From Opitutia bacterium (GTDB taxonomy: Bacteria; Verrucomicrobiota; Verrucomicrobiia; Opitutales; T3Sed10-336): a stretch of 64,000 nt of DNA. Made by a program: the position numbers and the translations under genes. The notes under the pieces were generated by a model. That model was not told where the DNA came from. It did no database searches and worked only from the letters and a program-made list of their open reading frames with translations. The first letter of the stretch is position 1. Every line of letters starts with the position of its first letter. Location: NCBI GenBank assembly GCA_003558065.1, contig PWMU01000007.1, positions 1 through 64,000 of the forward strand. The letters are read 5' to 3'. Below, one piece after another: positions 42,377 through 51,626 of this stretch.

Positions 42377-43675
42377 CTAGTATTCCTTTCTGAATCGATA
42401 GACGCTTTGCACCAGCCCCTGCAGGATGCAGCAACTGATCATGAAAGAGCCGCCATAACTCAAGAAGGGAAGCGGGAGTCCGGTTATAGGCATCAGACCG
42501 ATCGTCATACCAATATTGATAAACACGTGAACGGAAAAGATGATGGTGACCCCGAGGGCCAGCAACATGCCAAAACGGTCCCTGGCGAGGCCCGCGATGC
42601 GGACTCCGTTGCCCAGCAGCAGGCCGTAAAGGCCAACCACCAAAGCACTTCCCAAAAAACCTTTCTCCTCCGCGAGGACGGAGAAAATAAAATCGTTGTG
42701 CGCCACACCGCGCGGGAGGTAGCCCAGTTGGGCCTGCGTGCCCTCTCCCCAGCCCTTGCCGAAAGCCCCTCCCGAGCCGACGGAGATGAGGGATTGGCGC
42801 ACGTTCCAGCCGATGCCCACCGGGTCGATCCTTTCGGGTGCGACGAAGGAAAGGATCCGGTTGCGCTGGTAGTCGCGCAGGGGCAGCAGCGAGTGCTCCT
42901 CGTACTGCCCCCGGTGGGCGGTGGGAGAGAGGTCGTTTTCCTTCAGGAACCGCTCGTAGCCGTAGACGTCGACCGAAACGAGCGACACCACCAGGAGAAA
43001 AAGACCGATAACCGCCGCGAAATAGGCTTTGGGGAAATTGGATACGTATAACAGCGATAAAACCATGGGCGGAATGACAAGGGCCGATCCTAGATCGGGT
43101 TGCATGAAAATCAACAACATAGGCAGTGAAATCACCAGCCCTATTTTAGTAACCGTCAGGAGCGACTCGCGAAAGGTTCCGACCTGGGAGCGCGCCAGGA
43201 TGCTGGCAACGATCACCAGGCACCCAAGCTTGGCCACTTCCGAGGGCTGCACCGCGAAAAAGCCGAAATCCAGCCACCGCACGGCCCCGTGCCGGGGCGG
43301 TCCGGCCAGGGGCGTCCATAGAAGCAGCAGAATGAGGATCGAGGCCAGGTAAATCCAGTGGGAGCCCTTGAGGAAAACCCGATAATCGATCAGGCTCACG
43401 AAAGCGTAGGCGCCGAGGCCGCCGAAAATCCAGACGGCCTGCATCCGGAATTGGGAGAGACCCGTGTAAACCTGTGCACTGTAGATAAAGAAGACACCGG
43501 TTACCATCAGGATCAGCATGCAGGCAGGGTTGACCAGGTCAAAACGATACCGGGCCGCTGTTTTGAAAAAACTAAGATAATAAGATTTTAAGTTGAAAGT
43601 TTCCAATTTGTAATCCCGAAAAACCTGTTCCGGTCGGGCGAGAAATGATTTGATTTTGTCAGATTCTACTGCCAA
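42377..43675 (-). CDS. rodA: rod-shape determining protein RodA (SEDS glycosyltransferase)
   Basis: RodA polymerises lipid II in the elongasome. The 432-residue protein has about ten membrane segments and SEDS motifs: RHGAVRWLDFGFFAVQPSEVAKLG, MLLIFMQPDLGSALVIPPMVL, GWGEGTQAQLGYLPRGVAHNDFIFSVLAEEKGF and GLMPITGLPLPFLSYGGSFMI. The conserved Asp in QPDLGSA and the LAEEKGF Glu are present. The start is uncertain: the only starts before the first membrane helix are TTG codons at 43675 and 43606. It precedes the RNase E/G gene on the same strand. Confidence 0.93.
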   Translation of the reverse strand: MAVESDKIKSFLARPEQVFRDYKLETFNLKSYYLSFFKTAARYRFDLVNPACMLILMVTGVFFIYSAQVYTGLSQFRMQAVWIFGGLGAYAFVSLIDYRVFLKGSHWIYLASILILLLLWTPLAGPPRHGAVRWLDFGFFAVQPSEVAKLGCLVIVASILARSQVGTFRESLLTVTKIGLVISLPMLLIFMQPDLGSALVIPPMVLSLLYVSNFPKAYFAAVIGLFLLVVSLVSVDVYGYERFLKENDLSPTAHRGQYEEHSLLPLRDYQRNRILSFVAPERIDPVGIGWNVRQSLISVGSGGAFGKGWGEGTQAQLGYLPRGVAHNDFIFSVLAEEKGFLGSALVVGLYGLLLGNGVRIAGLARDRFGMLLALGVTIIFSVHVFINIGMTIGLMPITGLPLPFLSYGGSFMISCCILQGLVQSVYRFRKEY

Positions 43676-43877
43676 TAATTACCGCAAGAATAACAAAATT
43701 GATTCCGGATACCAGAAATCAGGAGTCCAACGGTCAGGATCCGCGGCTTTCTCGATACGGGTGTCGGACAGGCGAGTCGCTTTGAGGCATTGAATCGTTT
43801 CGCAATACTTTTTCAAGCCGGATCTCGCAGGCGCGCTTCGATTTCAATCGATTCTACAGGGACAAAATGTTGATTTT

Positions 43878-45410
43878 ATGAGTACCGTTTGGCCTTCGCT
43901 TTTTCTGAGTCTTCTGGCGGCGGTGATTTCGGCATTGTTGGTCTGGTATCTGACCCACCGCTGGAGGGACAATACGCGTCAACAGTGCGAAAAGCTTCTC
44001 TTCTACACGAAAAAAGAGGCGGAGATTTCCTCCCGGGAAATCCTCAACGAAGCGCAGGTCAAGATCGACAAAAAGTGGGCCGAACTGGATCGTCGCCAGG
44101 ACCGGTTTGAGCTCGAGCGGGAGCGGGACCGCGAGGAAATCGACAAGGATCGCCGCCGGCTCAAGCAGTTTAGGGAGGAGTTGGAGGATCGCCGAAAGAA
44201 ACTGGAGAGCGTCGAGGAGAGCGTCTTTCAGCGGGAAGAGGCGTTGCGCAAGACAACCCAGAAGTACCGGCGGCGGATGGAAGAGATTGGCGGCGTATCC
44301 TCGGAAGAGGCGAAAAAAATCCTTCGCGACGAAGTCGTCGCCGAGTGCCAGGGGGAATTGCGGTACCTTCGGCGGTCGTTACTGGAGAAATCCGAAAAGG
44401 AGGTGCGCCAGGAGGGCAAACGTCTTCTGGTTTCGGCGATGCAGCGACTCTCCACCCAGCCGATGCACGACATCACGGCCACGTTGGTCCCGATTCCGGG
44501 AGATGAGATGAAAGGACGGATCATCGGCCGGGAGGGCCGCAATATCAAGTGCTTCGAAGCGGTTACCGGGGTGACTCTCATGATCGACGAATCGCCCGGA
44601 ACGGTTTTGATTTCCTCGTTCGATCCGGTTCGCCGGGAAGTCGCGCGGGTGGGACTGGAATACCTGATCGAGGACGGCAGGATACATCCGTCAAGTATCG
44701 AGGAGTACGTCGCGCGGGCTCAATCCGAGATCGAGACCGATATCGCCCGTTACGGTGACGACGCGGTGAACCAGTTGAAGCTCGGCGGGGTTCACCCCGA
44801 GGTTCGCCAGCTGTTGGGGAAGCTCAAGTATCGCTATGCGTTTACCCAGAACGTCCTCGATCATTCGGTCGAAGTGGGGTTCATCTGCTCGATGCTCGCC
44901 GCGGAGATCGGATTGGATCCGCTCCCGGCCAAGCGGGCGGGACTGTTTCACGATATCGGCAAGGCCATGGATCACGAGTACGAAGGCAGCCATGCCACCG
45001 TCGGCGCCGACTTCCTTCGCCGGTTCGGAGAAGATGCCACGGTCGTCAATGCGGTTGCCGCTCACCACGAGGAGGTTTCTCCGGAAACGGTTTACGCCGG
45101 GCTGGTCATGGTCGCGGATACCTTGTCGGCGGTCCGGCCCGGCGTGCGCAACGAGACGCAGAGCTCCTTTATCGATCGCCTGGCCCGGCTGGAAAAACTG
45201 GCCGCGGACGTGGACGGTGTGAAGGAGGCCTTTGCCCTGCAGGCCGGGCGCGAAATCCGCGTGTTGGTCGAGCCTTCGGAGGTAAACGACGAGCGAACCG
45301 CCGAGCTGGCCCGGGAACTCCGCCAGAAGATCGAGGATAATCTCCAGTACCCGAGCACGATCAAGGTCACCGTGATCCGCGAGCAGCGCTACAGCGAGAC
45401 GGCGAAGTAG
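43878..45410 (+). CDS. rny: ribonuclease Y
   Basis: RNase Y is a membrane-anchored endonuclease that initiates mRNA decay. The 510-residue protein has one N-terminal membrane segment (PSLFLSLLAAVISALLVWYL), a coiled coil of about 130 residues rich in Glu/Arg, a KH domain with GRIIGREGRNIKCFEAVTGVTLMIDE, and an HD domain with VLDHSVEVGFICSML and GLFHDIGKAMDHEYEGSHATVGADF. Length and domain order fit the family. The start is ATG 43878 in a divergent gap of about 200 bp with rodA. A heptad repeat follows the stop. Confidence 0.96.
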   Translation: MSTVWPSLFLSLLAAVISALLVWYLTHRWRDNTRQQCEKLLFYTKKEAEISSREILNEAQVKIDKKWAELDRRQDRFELERERDREEIDKDRRRLKQFREELEDRRKKLESVEESVFQREEALRKTTQKYRRRMEEIGGVSSEEAKKILRDEVVAECQGELRYLRRSLLEKSEKEVRQEGKRLLVSAMQRLSTQPMHDITATLVPIPGDEMKGRIIGREGRNIKCFEAVTGVTLMIDESPGTVLISSFDPVRREVARVGLEYLIEDGRIHPSSIEEYVARAQSEIETDIARYGDDAVNQLKLGGVHPEVRQLLGKLKYRYAFTQNVLDHSVEVGFICSMLAAEIGLDPLPAKRAGLFHDIGKAMDHEYEGSHATVGADFLRRFGEDATVVNAVAAHHEEVSPETVYAGLVMVADTLSAVRPGVRNETQSSFIDRLARLEKLAADVDGVKEAFALQAGREIRVLVEPSEVNDERTAELARELRQKIEDNLQYPSTIKVTVIREQRYSETAK

Positions 45411-45423
45411 TCGAGGGGGCGTT

Positions 45424-45472
45424 GTTCGTTATTCGTTATGGGTGATTCGTGATCGGTTACTGGTGGTTCCGG
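45424..45472. repeat. heptanucleotide tandem repeat, ATNNGTN type
   Basis: Directly after the rny stop the sequence reads GTTCGTT, ATTCGTT, ATGGGTG, ATTCGTG, ATCGGTT, ACTGGTG, GTTCCGG: seven degenerate 7-mers in phase. Confidence 0.6.
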
Positions 45473-45614
45473 AAGGGGTCGGCGACGAAAACAACCGGTC
45501 GGACCCGGATTGTTGGCTTTCGGCTCCGTGTGGAAGCGGGCCCGTCGCTCCCGGATCCGGACTGTCTGAACCTGAGACGTTGCCGCTATCCGGATCGCAT
45601 CCATCTGGAATTTA

Positions 45615-45649
45615 AGTTGAACTTCGAACCTTGAACGTTGAACGTGCTG
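45615..45649. repeat. heptanucleotide tandem repeat, NNNGAAC
   Basis: GTTGAAC, TTCGAAC, CTTGAAC, GTTGAAC: four units with GAAC invariant, 49 bp before the trpS start. Confidence 0.7.
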
Positions 45650-45698
45650 TTCCGAGACCGGAAAGCTGAACTGAATTCGGTACGCGAGGTCCGCCACC

Positions 45699-46706
45699 AT
45701 GAGCCAAGGAGAGAAACCGCTGATTTTAACCGGAGCCAAACCTTCCGGGGAGTTGACCCTCGGGAATTATCTGGGGGCCATCAAGAACTGGGCGGTGATG
45801 CTGGAGGAGTATGAGTGCTTTTTTCCGATCGTGGATCTGCACGCCATCACCGTGCATTACGTGCCCGCCGAACTCCGCCGCCGCACGTATCAATGCCTGG
45901 CTCAGTACCTGGCCTGCGGGCTCGATCCGGAGAGGTCGCATATTTTTCTGCAATCCCACGTCACCGGTCACACCGAGCTGAGCTGGGTGCTGAGCTGTTT
46001 GACGCCGGTGGGTGATTTGCACCGGATGACGCAGTTCAAGGAGAAGTCGAGCGTCCCGGGCGCGAGTGTCAACGCCGGCCTGCTGTATTACCCGGTGCTG
46101 ATGGCGGCGGACATTCTCCTGTACAACGCCGACCGGGTTCCGGTCGGGGAGGACCAGAAACAGCACCTGGAGCTGGCCCGGAATCTCGCCCAGCGTTTCA
46201 ATCACACCTATTCGGATACCTTCAAGATCCCCGAGCCCTTCATCGGCAAGACCGGCGCCCGGATTATGTCGCTGCAGGACCCGCTGAGGAAGATGTCCAA
46301 GTCGGAGGATAGTCCCGGCGACGCCATCCTGCTGCCGGATCCTCCGGAAGTGATCCGCAAGAAGATTCTCAGTGCCGTTACCGATTCGGGCCGGGAGGTT
46401 CGCCGCGGTGACGACAAACCGGGCATCAGCAATCTACTCAACATTTTCAGCGCGGTTACCGGCCGGGCGGTTGAGGAACTGGAAAAGGAGTTTGCCGGCA
46501 CCGGATACGGCGCCTTCAAGAACGCCTTGGCCGATTCGGTTATCGCGGAGCTGGAACCGGTCCAGGACAGGTACCGTCGGATTATCGAGGACAAGACCCT
46601 CATGCACCGCGTACTGAAGGAAGGAGCGGAAGCCGCCCAGGCACGGGCGTACAGGACCCTCGCCAAGGTCAGCCGCAAGGCCGGGTTTATCGAACGTCTC
46701 CGATAG
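45699..46706 (+). CDS. trpS: tryptophanyl-tRNA synthetase
   Basis: TrpS charges tRNA-Trp. The 335-residue class I synthetase has the N-terminal signature LILTGAKPSGELTLGNYLGAIKNW (the HIGH-like element appears here as TLGN), the VDLHAITV segment, LYYPVLMAADILLYNADRVPVGEDQKQHLELARNLAQRFN and the KMSKS loop in LRKMSKSEDSPGDAI. Length and order are typical. ATG 45699 starts MSQGEKP. Repeats flank it on both sides: NNNGAAC heptads upstream and an inverted-repeat element downstream. It is convergent with pckG. Confidence 0.96.
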   Translation: MSQGEKPLILTGAKPSGELTLGNYLGAIKNWAVMLEEYECFFPIVDLHAITVHYVPAELRRRTYQCLAQYLACGLDPERSHIFLQSHVTGHTELSWVLSCLTPVGDLHRMTQFKEKSSVPGASVNAGLLYYPVLMAADILLYNADRVPVGEDQKQHLELARNLAQRFNHTYSDTFKIPEPFIGKTGARIMSLQDPLRKMSKSEDSPGDAILLPDPPEVIRKKILSAVTDSGREVRRGDDKPGISNLLNIFSAVTGRAVEELEKEFAGTGYGAFKNALADSVIAELEPVQDRYRRIIEDKTLMHRVLKEGAEAAQARAYRTLAKVSRKAGFIERLR

Positions 46707-46734
46707 AACGGAGGGCGCGCAAGGGGCGGTTCCC

Positions 46735-46886
46735 GGTTCGAAGTTCAAGGTTCCGGATTCAGGCACGGTAGCTTGAGGAGGGCTTTGGAATAACGACCGC
46801 AGCCTTCGTGACCGTTTGTTTTACGTTGAAATAAAACGCTGCCTGAACCTCGTGAACCAGGAACTTCGAACCTTGAACCCGTTAAC
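46735..46886. repeat. intergenic element with long imperfect inverted repeats and heptad structure
   Basis: Between convergent trpS and pckG, the left arm (46735-46765, GGTTCGAAGTTCAAGG then TTCCGGATTCAGGCA) is the approximate reverse complement of the right arm (46840-46872, TGCCTGAACC ... AACTTCGAACC). Eight outer-inner bases TGCCTGAA and the GAACTTCGAACC end match fully. Both arms are built of 7-bp units (GTTCNNN left, ACNNNGA right). The 75-bp interior has a small GTTTTA/TAAAAC hairpin. Confidence 0.6.
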
Positions 46887-46896
46887 TCCGAGGGGC

Positions 46897-48744
46897 CTAC
46901 TCGTGCACCTCGCTTGCCAGGTGCCACACCCCGGGTGAACGCCAGAGGCGGGAGATCAGCAATTCGCGCTCGTTGGTGAACTCCTTGGGCAGGCGGTCGA
47001 AGAGTTTCAGGAAGAACGCTTCATGTTGGCGCGCCTCCTCGATCCACATTTCGCGATCCACCGACATGAGGGCCTCGAATTTCTCGAACGGGAAGTCGTC
47101 CCGTCCCGTCCAGTCGACGTCCTTGTACCGGGGAATCCAGCCCAACGGGCACTCCAATGCGTACGCCTTTCCGTGAACCCGTTGAACGATCCATTCGAGC
47201 ACCCGCATGTTTTCACCGAACCCGGGCCAGAGGAATTTCCCGTCCTCGTCTTTGCGGAACCAGTTGACCATGAATATCCGCGGTGGATTCGGGAGGTTCC
47301 GGCCGATATTCAGCCAATGGTTGAAGTAGTCTCCCATGTGGTAGCCGCAGAAGGGCAGCATGGCCATGGGATCGGTGCGGACCTCGCCCACTTTGCCGGC
47401 GGCGGCGGCGGTCTTCTCGGAGCCCATCGTGGCTGCGAGGTAGACCCCGTGGGACCAGTTGAAGGCCTGCGAAACCAGCGGAACGGTTGCGGACCGGCGG
47501 CCTCCGAAAATGAAGGCGCTGATCGGAACGCCCTCCGGGTTGTCCCAATCCGGATCGATGCTGGGACACTGGGCCGCTGGTGCCGTGAAGCGGGCGTTTG
47601 GATGAGCCGCCGGGCGGCCGCAATCGGGAGTCCAGTCCCGCCCCCGCCAATCCGTCAGTTTCGGCGGCGGCTCGTCGGTCATGTCTTCCCACCAGACGTC
47701 CCCGTCCGGGGTCAGGGCGACATTGGTGAAAATGGTGTTTTCCCCAAGTGAGGCCATGGCGTTGGGATTGGACTTATCCGAGGTTCCGGGCGCGACCCCG
47801 AAGAAGCCGGCTTCGGGATTGATCGCGTAGAGACGGCCGTTCTTGCCCGGTTTGATCCAGGCGATATCGTCTCCGATGGTCGTGATTTTCCACCCGTTGA
47901 GCGGTTCCGGCGGAATCAGCATGGCGAAGTTGGTCTTGCCGCAGGCGCTCGGAAAAGCCGCCGCGACATAGGTCTTTTCGCCTTCGGGAGACTCCACCCC
48001 GAGAATCAGCATATGCTCGGCCATCCAGCCCTCTTCACGCGCGATGACCGAAGCGATGCGCAGGGCCAGGCACTTCTTGCCCAGCAGGGCGTTACCGCCG
48101 TAGCCACTGCCGTAGGACCAGATGGAGCGTTCCTCGGGAAAGTGGACGATGTACTTGGTCTCCTTGTTGGAAGGCCACGGCACGTCTTTTTCGCCCGGCT
48201 GGAGCGGCGCCCCGACCGTGTGCAGGCAGGGGATGAAGGGGCCGTCCCCCAGCAGGTCCAGCACTTCCTGCCCGATCCGGGTCATGATGCGCATGTTCAC
48301 CACCACGTACGGAGAGTCGGTGATCTCGACGCCGATTTCCGAAATCGGCGAGCCGAGAGGGCCCATGCTGAAAGGAATGACGTACATCGTGCGTCCCTTC
48401 ATGCAGCCGCCGAACAGGCCGATCAGTTCCTCTCTCATCTCTTTCGGATCGCGCCAGTTGTTGGTGGGACCCGCATCTTCCTTCCGGAGACTGCAGATGA
48501 ACGTTTTGTCCTCCACGCGGGCCACATCGTCCGGATCGGATCGACAGTAGAAGCTGTTGGGCCGCTTCTCCGGGTCGAGCCGGATGAAGGTCCCGCTTTC
48601 TTCCATAAGCCGGCAGAGGCGGTCGTTCTCTTTCCGGGACCCGTCGCACCAGTGGATTTCATCCGGCTGGCAAAGGGCGGCGACTTCCTGCACCCACTCT
48701 TTGACGTTTTTCTGTCCCGGGACGGTTATTAGCGTATCGTTCAT
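46897..48744 (-). CDS. pckG: phosphoenolpyruvate carboxykinase (GTP)
   Basis: PckG converts oxaloacetate and GTP to phosphoenolpyruvate and CO2, the entry of gluconeogenesis. The 615-residue protein has the GTP-PEPCK hallmarks [16 protein letters not shown] (118-133), the P loop FPSACGKTN (264-272) with reactive Cys268, the metal-binding region [31 protein letters not shown], and [14 protein letters not shown]. It is the GTP type, not the ATP type of enterobacteria. ATG 48744 has AAAG upstream. Together with acs it supports growth on acetate. It is convergent with trpS. Confidence 0.97.
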   Translation of the reverse strand: MNDTLITVPGQKNVKEWVQEVAALCQPDEIHWCDGSRKENDRLCRLMEESGTFIRLDPEKRPNSFYCRSDPDDVARVEDKTFICSLRKEDAGPTNNWRDPKEMREELIGLFGGCMKGRTMYVIPFSMGPLGSPISEIGVEITDSPYVVVNMRIMTRIGQEVLDLLGDGPFIPCLHTVGAPLQPGEKDVPWPSNKETKYIVHFPEERSIWSYGSGYGGNALLGKKCLALRIASVIAREEGWMAEHMLILGVESPEGEKTYVAAAFPSACGKTNFAMLIPPEPLNGWKITTIGDDIAWIKPGKNGRLYAINPEAGFFGVAPGTSDKSNPNAMASLGENTIFTNVALTPDGDVWWEDMTDEPPPKLTDWRGRDWTPDCGRPAAHPNARFTAPAAQCPSIDPDWDNPEGVPISAFIFGGRRSATVPLVSQAFNWSHGVYLAATMGSEKTAAAAGKVGEVRTDPMAMLPFCGYHMGDYFNHWLNIGRNLPNPPRIFMVNWFRKDEDGKFLWPGFGENMRVLEWIVQRVHGKAYALECPLGWIPRYKDVDWTGRDDFPFEKFEALMSVDREMWIEEARQHEAFFLKLFDRLPKEFTNERELLISRLWRSPGVWHLASEVHE

Positions 48745-48846
48745 CTTTGCTTTCGTTTCAGGTTGGAAGTTGCGAGGATAGCGTTTTTCTGCGCCTCCAG
48801 CCGCGCGCCGGTTGTTCTGCGATGGGCGCGGATTGCATTTTCGCGT

Positions 48847-50574
48847 TCACATCTTTCCGTGCCGGATAATCGAGACCAGCAGGCCGAAGCCCATCACGGT
48901 GGCCAGCAGGAAACCGATCAGCCCGATGACGGGAATGTCGTTCCAGGTCGGGGGAATCCCCGCGTGAACCATGAGCGACGAGCCGACGACCAGCGCCGCG
49001 AGGACAATGGCAAAGGCGATACGGTTGCTGACGCGTTCGAGCCCGAGAATGAGCGGCCCCAGCCCGTGATGCTCGAAGGCCACCCGCGCCCGTCCCTCCT
49101 CGATCGAACGCACGAATGCCCGCAGGTCTTCAGGCAGTTCCTTCAGGAACTCCAGGGCGCTGAGACCGGATTCGAAGAGATTCCGGGTGAGGCGTGAGGG
49201 GTGGATCCTGTCCATACGGACCCGTCGCACGTACGGAGCCGTCTCCTTGAGGATGTCGAAGTCCGGGTCAAGCTGGCGCACCACGCTTTCGAACGTGGAG
49301 ACCGCCTTGATCAACAGAAAAATCTCCATGGGGATCCGTAGCCCGTGGCGGGTCGTCTTGTTGAGCAGCTCCTGCAGCAGTCGTCCGAAACTCATCTGGC
49401 GGATCGGCTTGTAAAAGTGCAGGGTCATGAACTCCGCGACATCGGCTTCGAGAGCCCCGCGTTCCGGCGTCCGCTGAGAAGTGGTCAGTTTCAACAGGGC
49501 GTCCGTGGCGGCCGATTCGTCGTGCCGGGAGATGTGGAACAGGAGATCGGCGAAATGCTGGCGCAATCTCAGATTCATCGTGCCCATCATCCCAAAATCG
49601 ATAAACGAAATCTCCTGTTTCTCCAGGACGAACAGATTCCCCGCATGCGGATCCGCATGGAAGAACCCGTGCACGAAGATCTGCTTCATCATCAATTCCG
49701 CGGTCTGGCGGGCGATCTGTTTGAGGTCGTAGCCCTTGTCTTTCAAAAGGTCGAGATTCGTGGCCTTGATGCCGTCCAGGAACTCGAGGGTTAACACCTT
49801 CTCGCTCGAAACGTCGCTGTAAACCCTGGGGACGTGGAGGGTTCGCTCCTTTTGAAATTGGTGAGAGAACCGCTGGATGTGGGAAGCTTCGATCGTGAAA
49901 TCCAGCTCCTTGCGCAGCATGTGCGACATCTGACGGATGATTTTCGAGGGCTGGTGGATGCTCCAACCGTCGACATGCTTTTCCATCAGGGAAGCCAGCG
50001 TGTACATGATCTCAAGATCGGTATCGATCCGCTGGCGGAGTCCGGGCCGCTGCACCTTGACCACCACCTGCTCGCCCGTGGCGAGCCGCGCTCGGTGAAT
50101 CTGGGCGATCGACGCCGCCGCGAGAGGTTCCTTGTCAAAATCCGAAAAGAGCGTATCCATTTCGGCATGCAGCTCCGTCTCGATTTTCTCTTTGATCTCC
50201 GGATACGCCACTGATGGCACATCGTCCTCCAGCTTGCGCAGTTCCTGAATGTATTCGTCGGGCAGCAGGTCGGCGCGCGTCGAGAGGATCTGGCCCATCT
50301 TGACGAACGTCGGTCCGAGATCCTGCAGGGCCAGCCGGAGACGGACCGGGCGGGAACGCTCAACCGCGACCTTTTTTCGTTTCTTTCGCCGGCTGATCCG
50401 GAAAGCGGAGTTCAGGTAACGGTTGGCGTGGACCAGTTGCAGGAACTCATCGAACCCGTAGCGGAGGAAGACTGCGATGACTTCCCGGTAGCGCTGGACG
50501 TGATGATAGGTGCGGCTGATGACTCCGGGCGGATAAAACGACATGGCGGTGAAAGGAGAAAACCGCTTCACCAT
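48847..50574 (-). CDS. UbiB/ABC1 family atypical kinase
   Basis: UbiB-family proteins are atypical kinases/ATPases that support quinone biosynthesis and lipid-dependent processes. The 575-residue protein from ATG 50574 has the KxGQ helix in LGPTFVKMGQILSTRADLLPDEY, the Ala-rich loop EPLAAASIAQIHRARL in place of a P loop, VVVKVQRPG, and the catalytic HADPHAGNL and FIDFGMMG motifs. Two membrane segments end the protein (FAIVLAALVVGSSLMVHAG and IPVIGLIGFLLATVMGFGLLV). ATG 50574 has AAGG 5 bp upstream; TTG 50598 and ATG 50544 are alternatives. It lies 102 bp before pckG on the same strand and is divergent from hflK. Confidence 0.92.
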   Translation of the reverse strand: MVKRFSPFTAMSFYPPGVISRTYHHVQRYREVIAVFLRYGFDEFLQLVHANRYLNSAFRISRRKKRKKVAVERSRPVRLRLALQDLGPTFVKMGQILSTRADLLPDEYIQELRKLEDDVPSVAYPEIKEKIETELHAEMDTLFSDFDKEPLAAASIAQIHRARLATGEQVVVKVQRPGLRQRIDTDLEIMYTLASLMEKHVDGWSIHQPSKIIRQMSHMLRKELDFTIEASHIQRFSHQFQKERTLHVPRVYSDVSSEKVLTLEFLDGIKATNLDLLKDKGYDLKQIARQTAELMMKQIFVHGFFHADPHAGNLFVLEKQEISFIDFGMMGTMNLRLRQHFADLLFHISRHDESAATDALLKLTTSQRTPERGALEADVAEFMTLHFYKPIRQMSFGRLLQELLNKTTRHGLRIPMEIFLLIKAVSTFESVVRQLDPDFDILKETAPYVRRVRMDRIHPSRLTRNLFESGLSALEFLKELPEDLRAFVRSIEEGRARVAFEHHGLGPLILGLERVSNRIAFAIVLAALVVGSSLMVHAGIPPTWNDIPVIGLIGFLLATVMGFGLLVSIIRHGKM

Positions 50575-50672
50575 AGGGGCCTTGTGAATGGCGGGCAAAC
50601 GTGTTTTACTTTTATTTTGCCCTTGAACCCCGGCGACGTGATGGATTTGATTGGGTTTTTTAAGGGATTTAT

Positions 50673-51626
50673 ATGAAAATTGACTTACCCGACGGACGGC
50701 AGATTGATCTGCCTTTGGCGAAACTGGTGTGGATACCGGTCGCCGCGCTGGTTTTCGTGGCGCTCATCACCATGGTGTACCAGGTGGACACCGAGGAGGA
50801 CGGGGTCGTGCTGCGATTCGGCAGGCATGTCGAAACGGTCGGTCCGGGCCTTCACTTTAAGCTGCCTTATCCGATCGATCAGGTCGAAAAGGTCAAAACC
50901 CGGATCGTGGATGTCCAGGAATTCGGCTACCGGAGCCAGGGAGGCCGCGCGCATACCACAAGGGGATACGAGGAGGAGAGCTCCATGCTGACCGGGGACC
51001 TCAATATCGTCGAGGCGTCCTGGGCGGTCCAGTTCCGGCGCGAAGAGCCCGAGGACTACCTGTTTAACGTCAAGGACGTCGAAGACACCCTCAGGGACAT
51101 CTCGCAGTCGGTCATGCGTGAGGTGATGGGTGATCGCGCCAGCATTCCCATTCTCACTGTTGGGCGTGCGGAGATTCAGGATCGTGCCCGTGAGCTCATA
51201 CAAAATTATGTGGACCAGTTCGAAATGGGTCTCCGCGTCAATGAGGTCAACCTGGAATCGGTCGAGCCGCCGCAACCGGTGATCGACGCCTTCCATGACT
51301 TGAACCGGGCCGAACAGGATGCGCAGCGGTTCTTTGAGGAGGCTTCCAGGGAATTCGAGGAGCGGGTGCCCCGGGCGCGCGGTGAGGCCGAGCGTACCGT
51401 GTTGGAAGCCGAAGGGTATCAACAGCGCCGGACCAACGTCGCCCGCGGGGAGGCGCAGCGATTTATCGATACCCTTGAAGCGTACGAACAGGCGCCGAAT
51501 GTCACACGACGACGGATGTACCTGGAGACGATGGAAGACCAGTTGTCACACATGAAGGAGATCATCATTATCGACCAGGACATGAAATCGATCCTGCCTC
51601 ACTTTAACCTGCGGGAGGACCAGTAG
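50673..51626 (+). CDS. hflK: FtsH protease modulator HflK
   Basis: HflK and HflC form a membrane-associated SPFH cage around the FtsH protease. The 317-residue protein has an N-terminal membrane helix (LVWIPVAALVFVALITMVYQV) and a SPFH domain with EEDGVVLRFGRHVETVGPGLHFKLPYPIDQVEKVKTR, TGDLNIVEASWAVQFRREEPEDYLFNV and a coiled-coil C-terminus rich in Glu/Arg/Ala. HflK-specific features include QNYVDQFEMGLRVNEVNLESVEPPQPV. AAGGGATT precedes ATG 50673. Its stop is directly followed by the hflC start (TAGATG). Confidence 0.94.
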   Translation: MKIDLPDGRQIDLPLAKLVWIPVAALVFVALITMVYQVDTEEDGVVLRFGRHVETVGPGLHFKLPYPIDQVEKVKTRIVDVQEFGYRSQGGRAHTTRGYEEESSMLTGDLNIVEASWAVQFRREEPEDYLFNVKDVEDTLRDISQSVMREVMGDRASIPILTVGRAEIQDRARELIQNYVDQFEMGLRVNEVNLESVEPPQPVIDAFHDLNRAEQDAQRFFEEASREFEERVPRARGEAERTVLEAEGYQQRRTNVARGEAQRFIDTLEAYEQAPNVTRRRMYLETMEDQLSHMKEIIIIDQDMKSILPHFNLREDQ

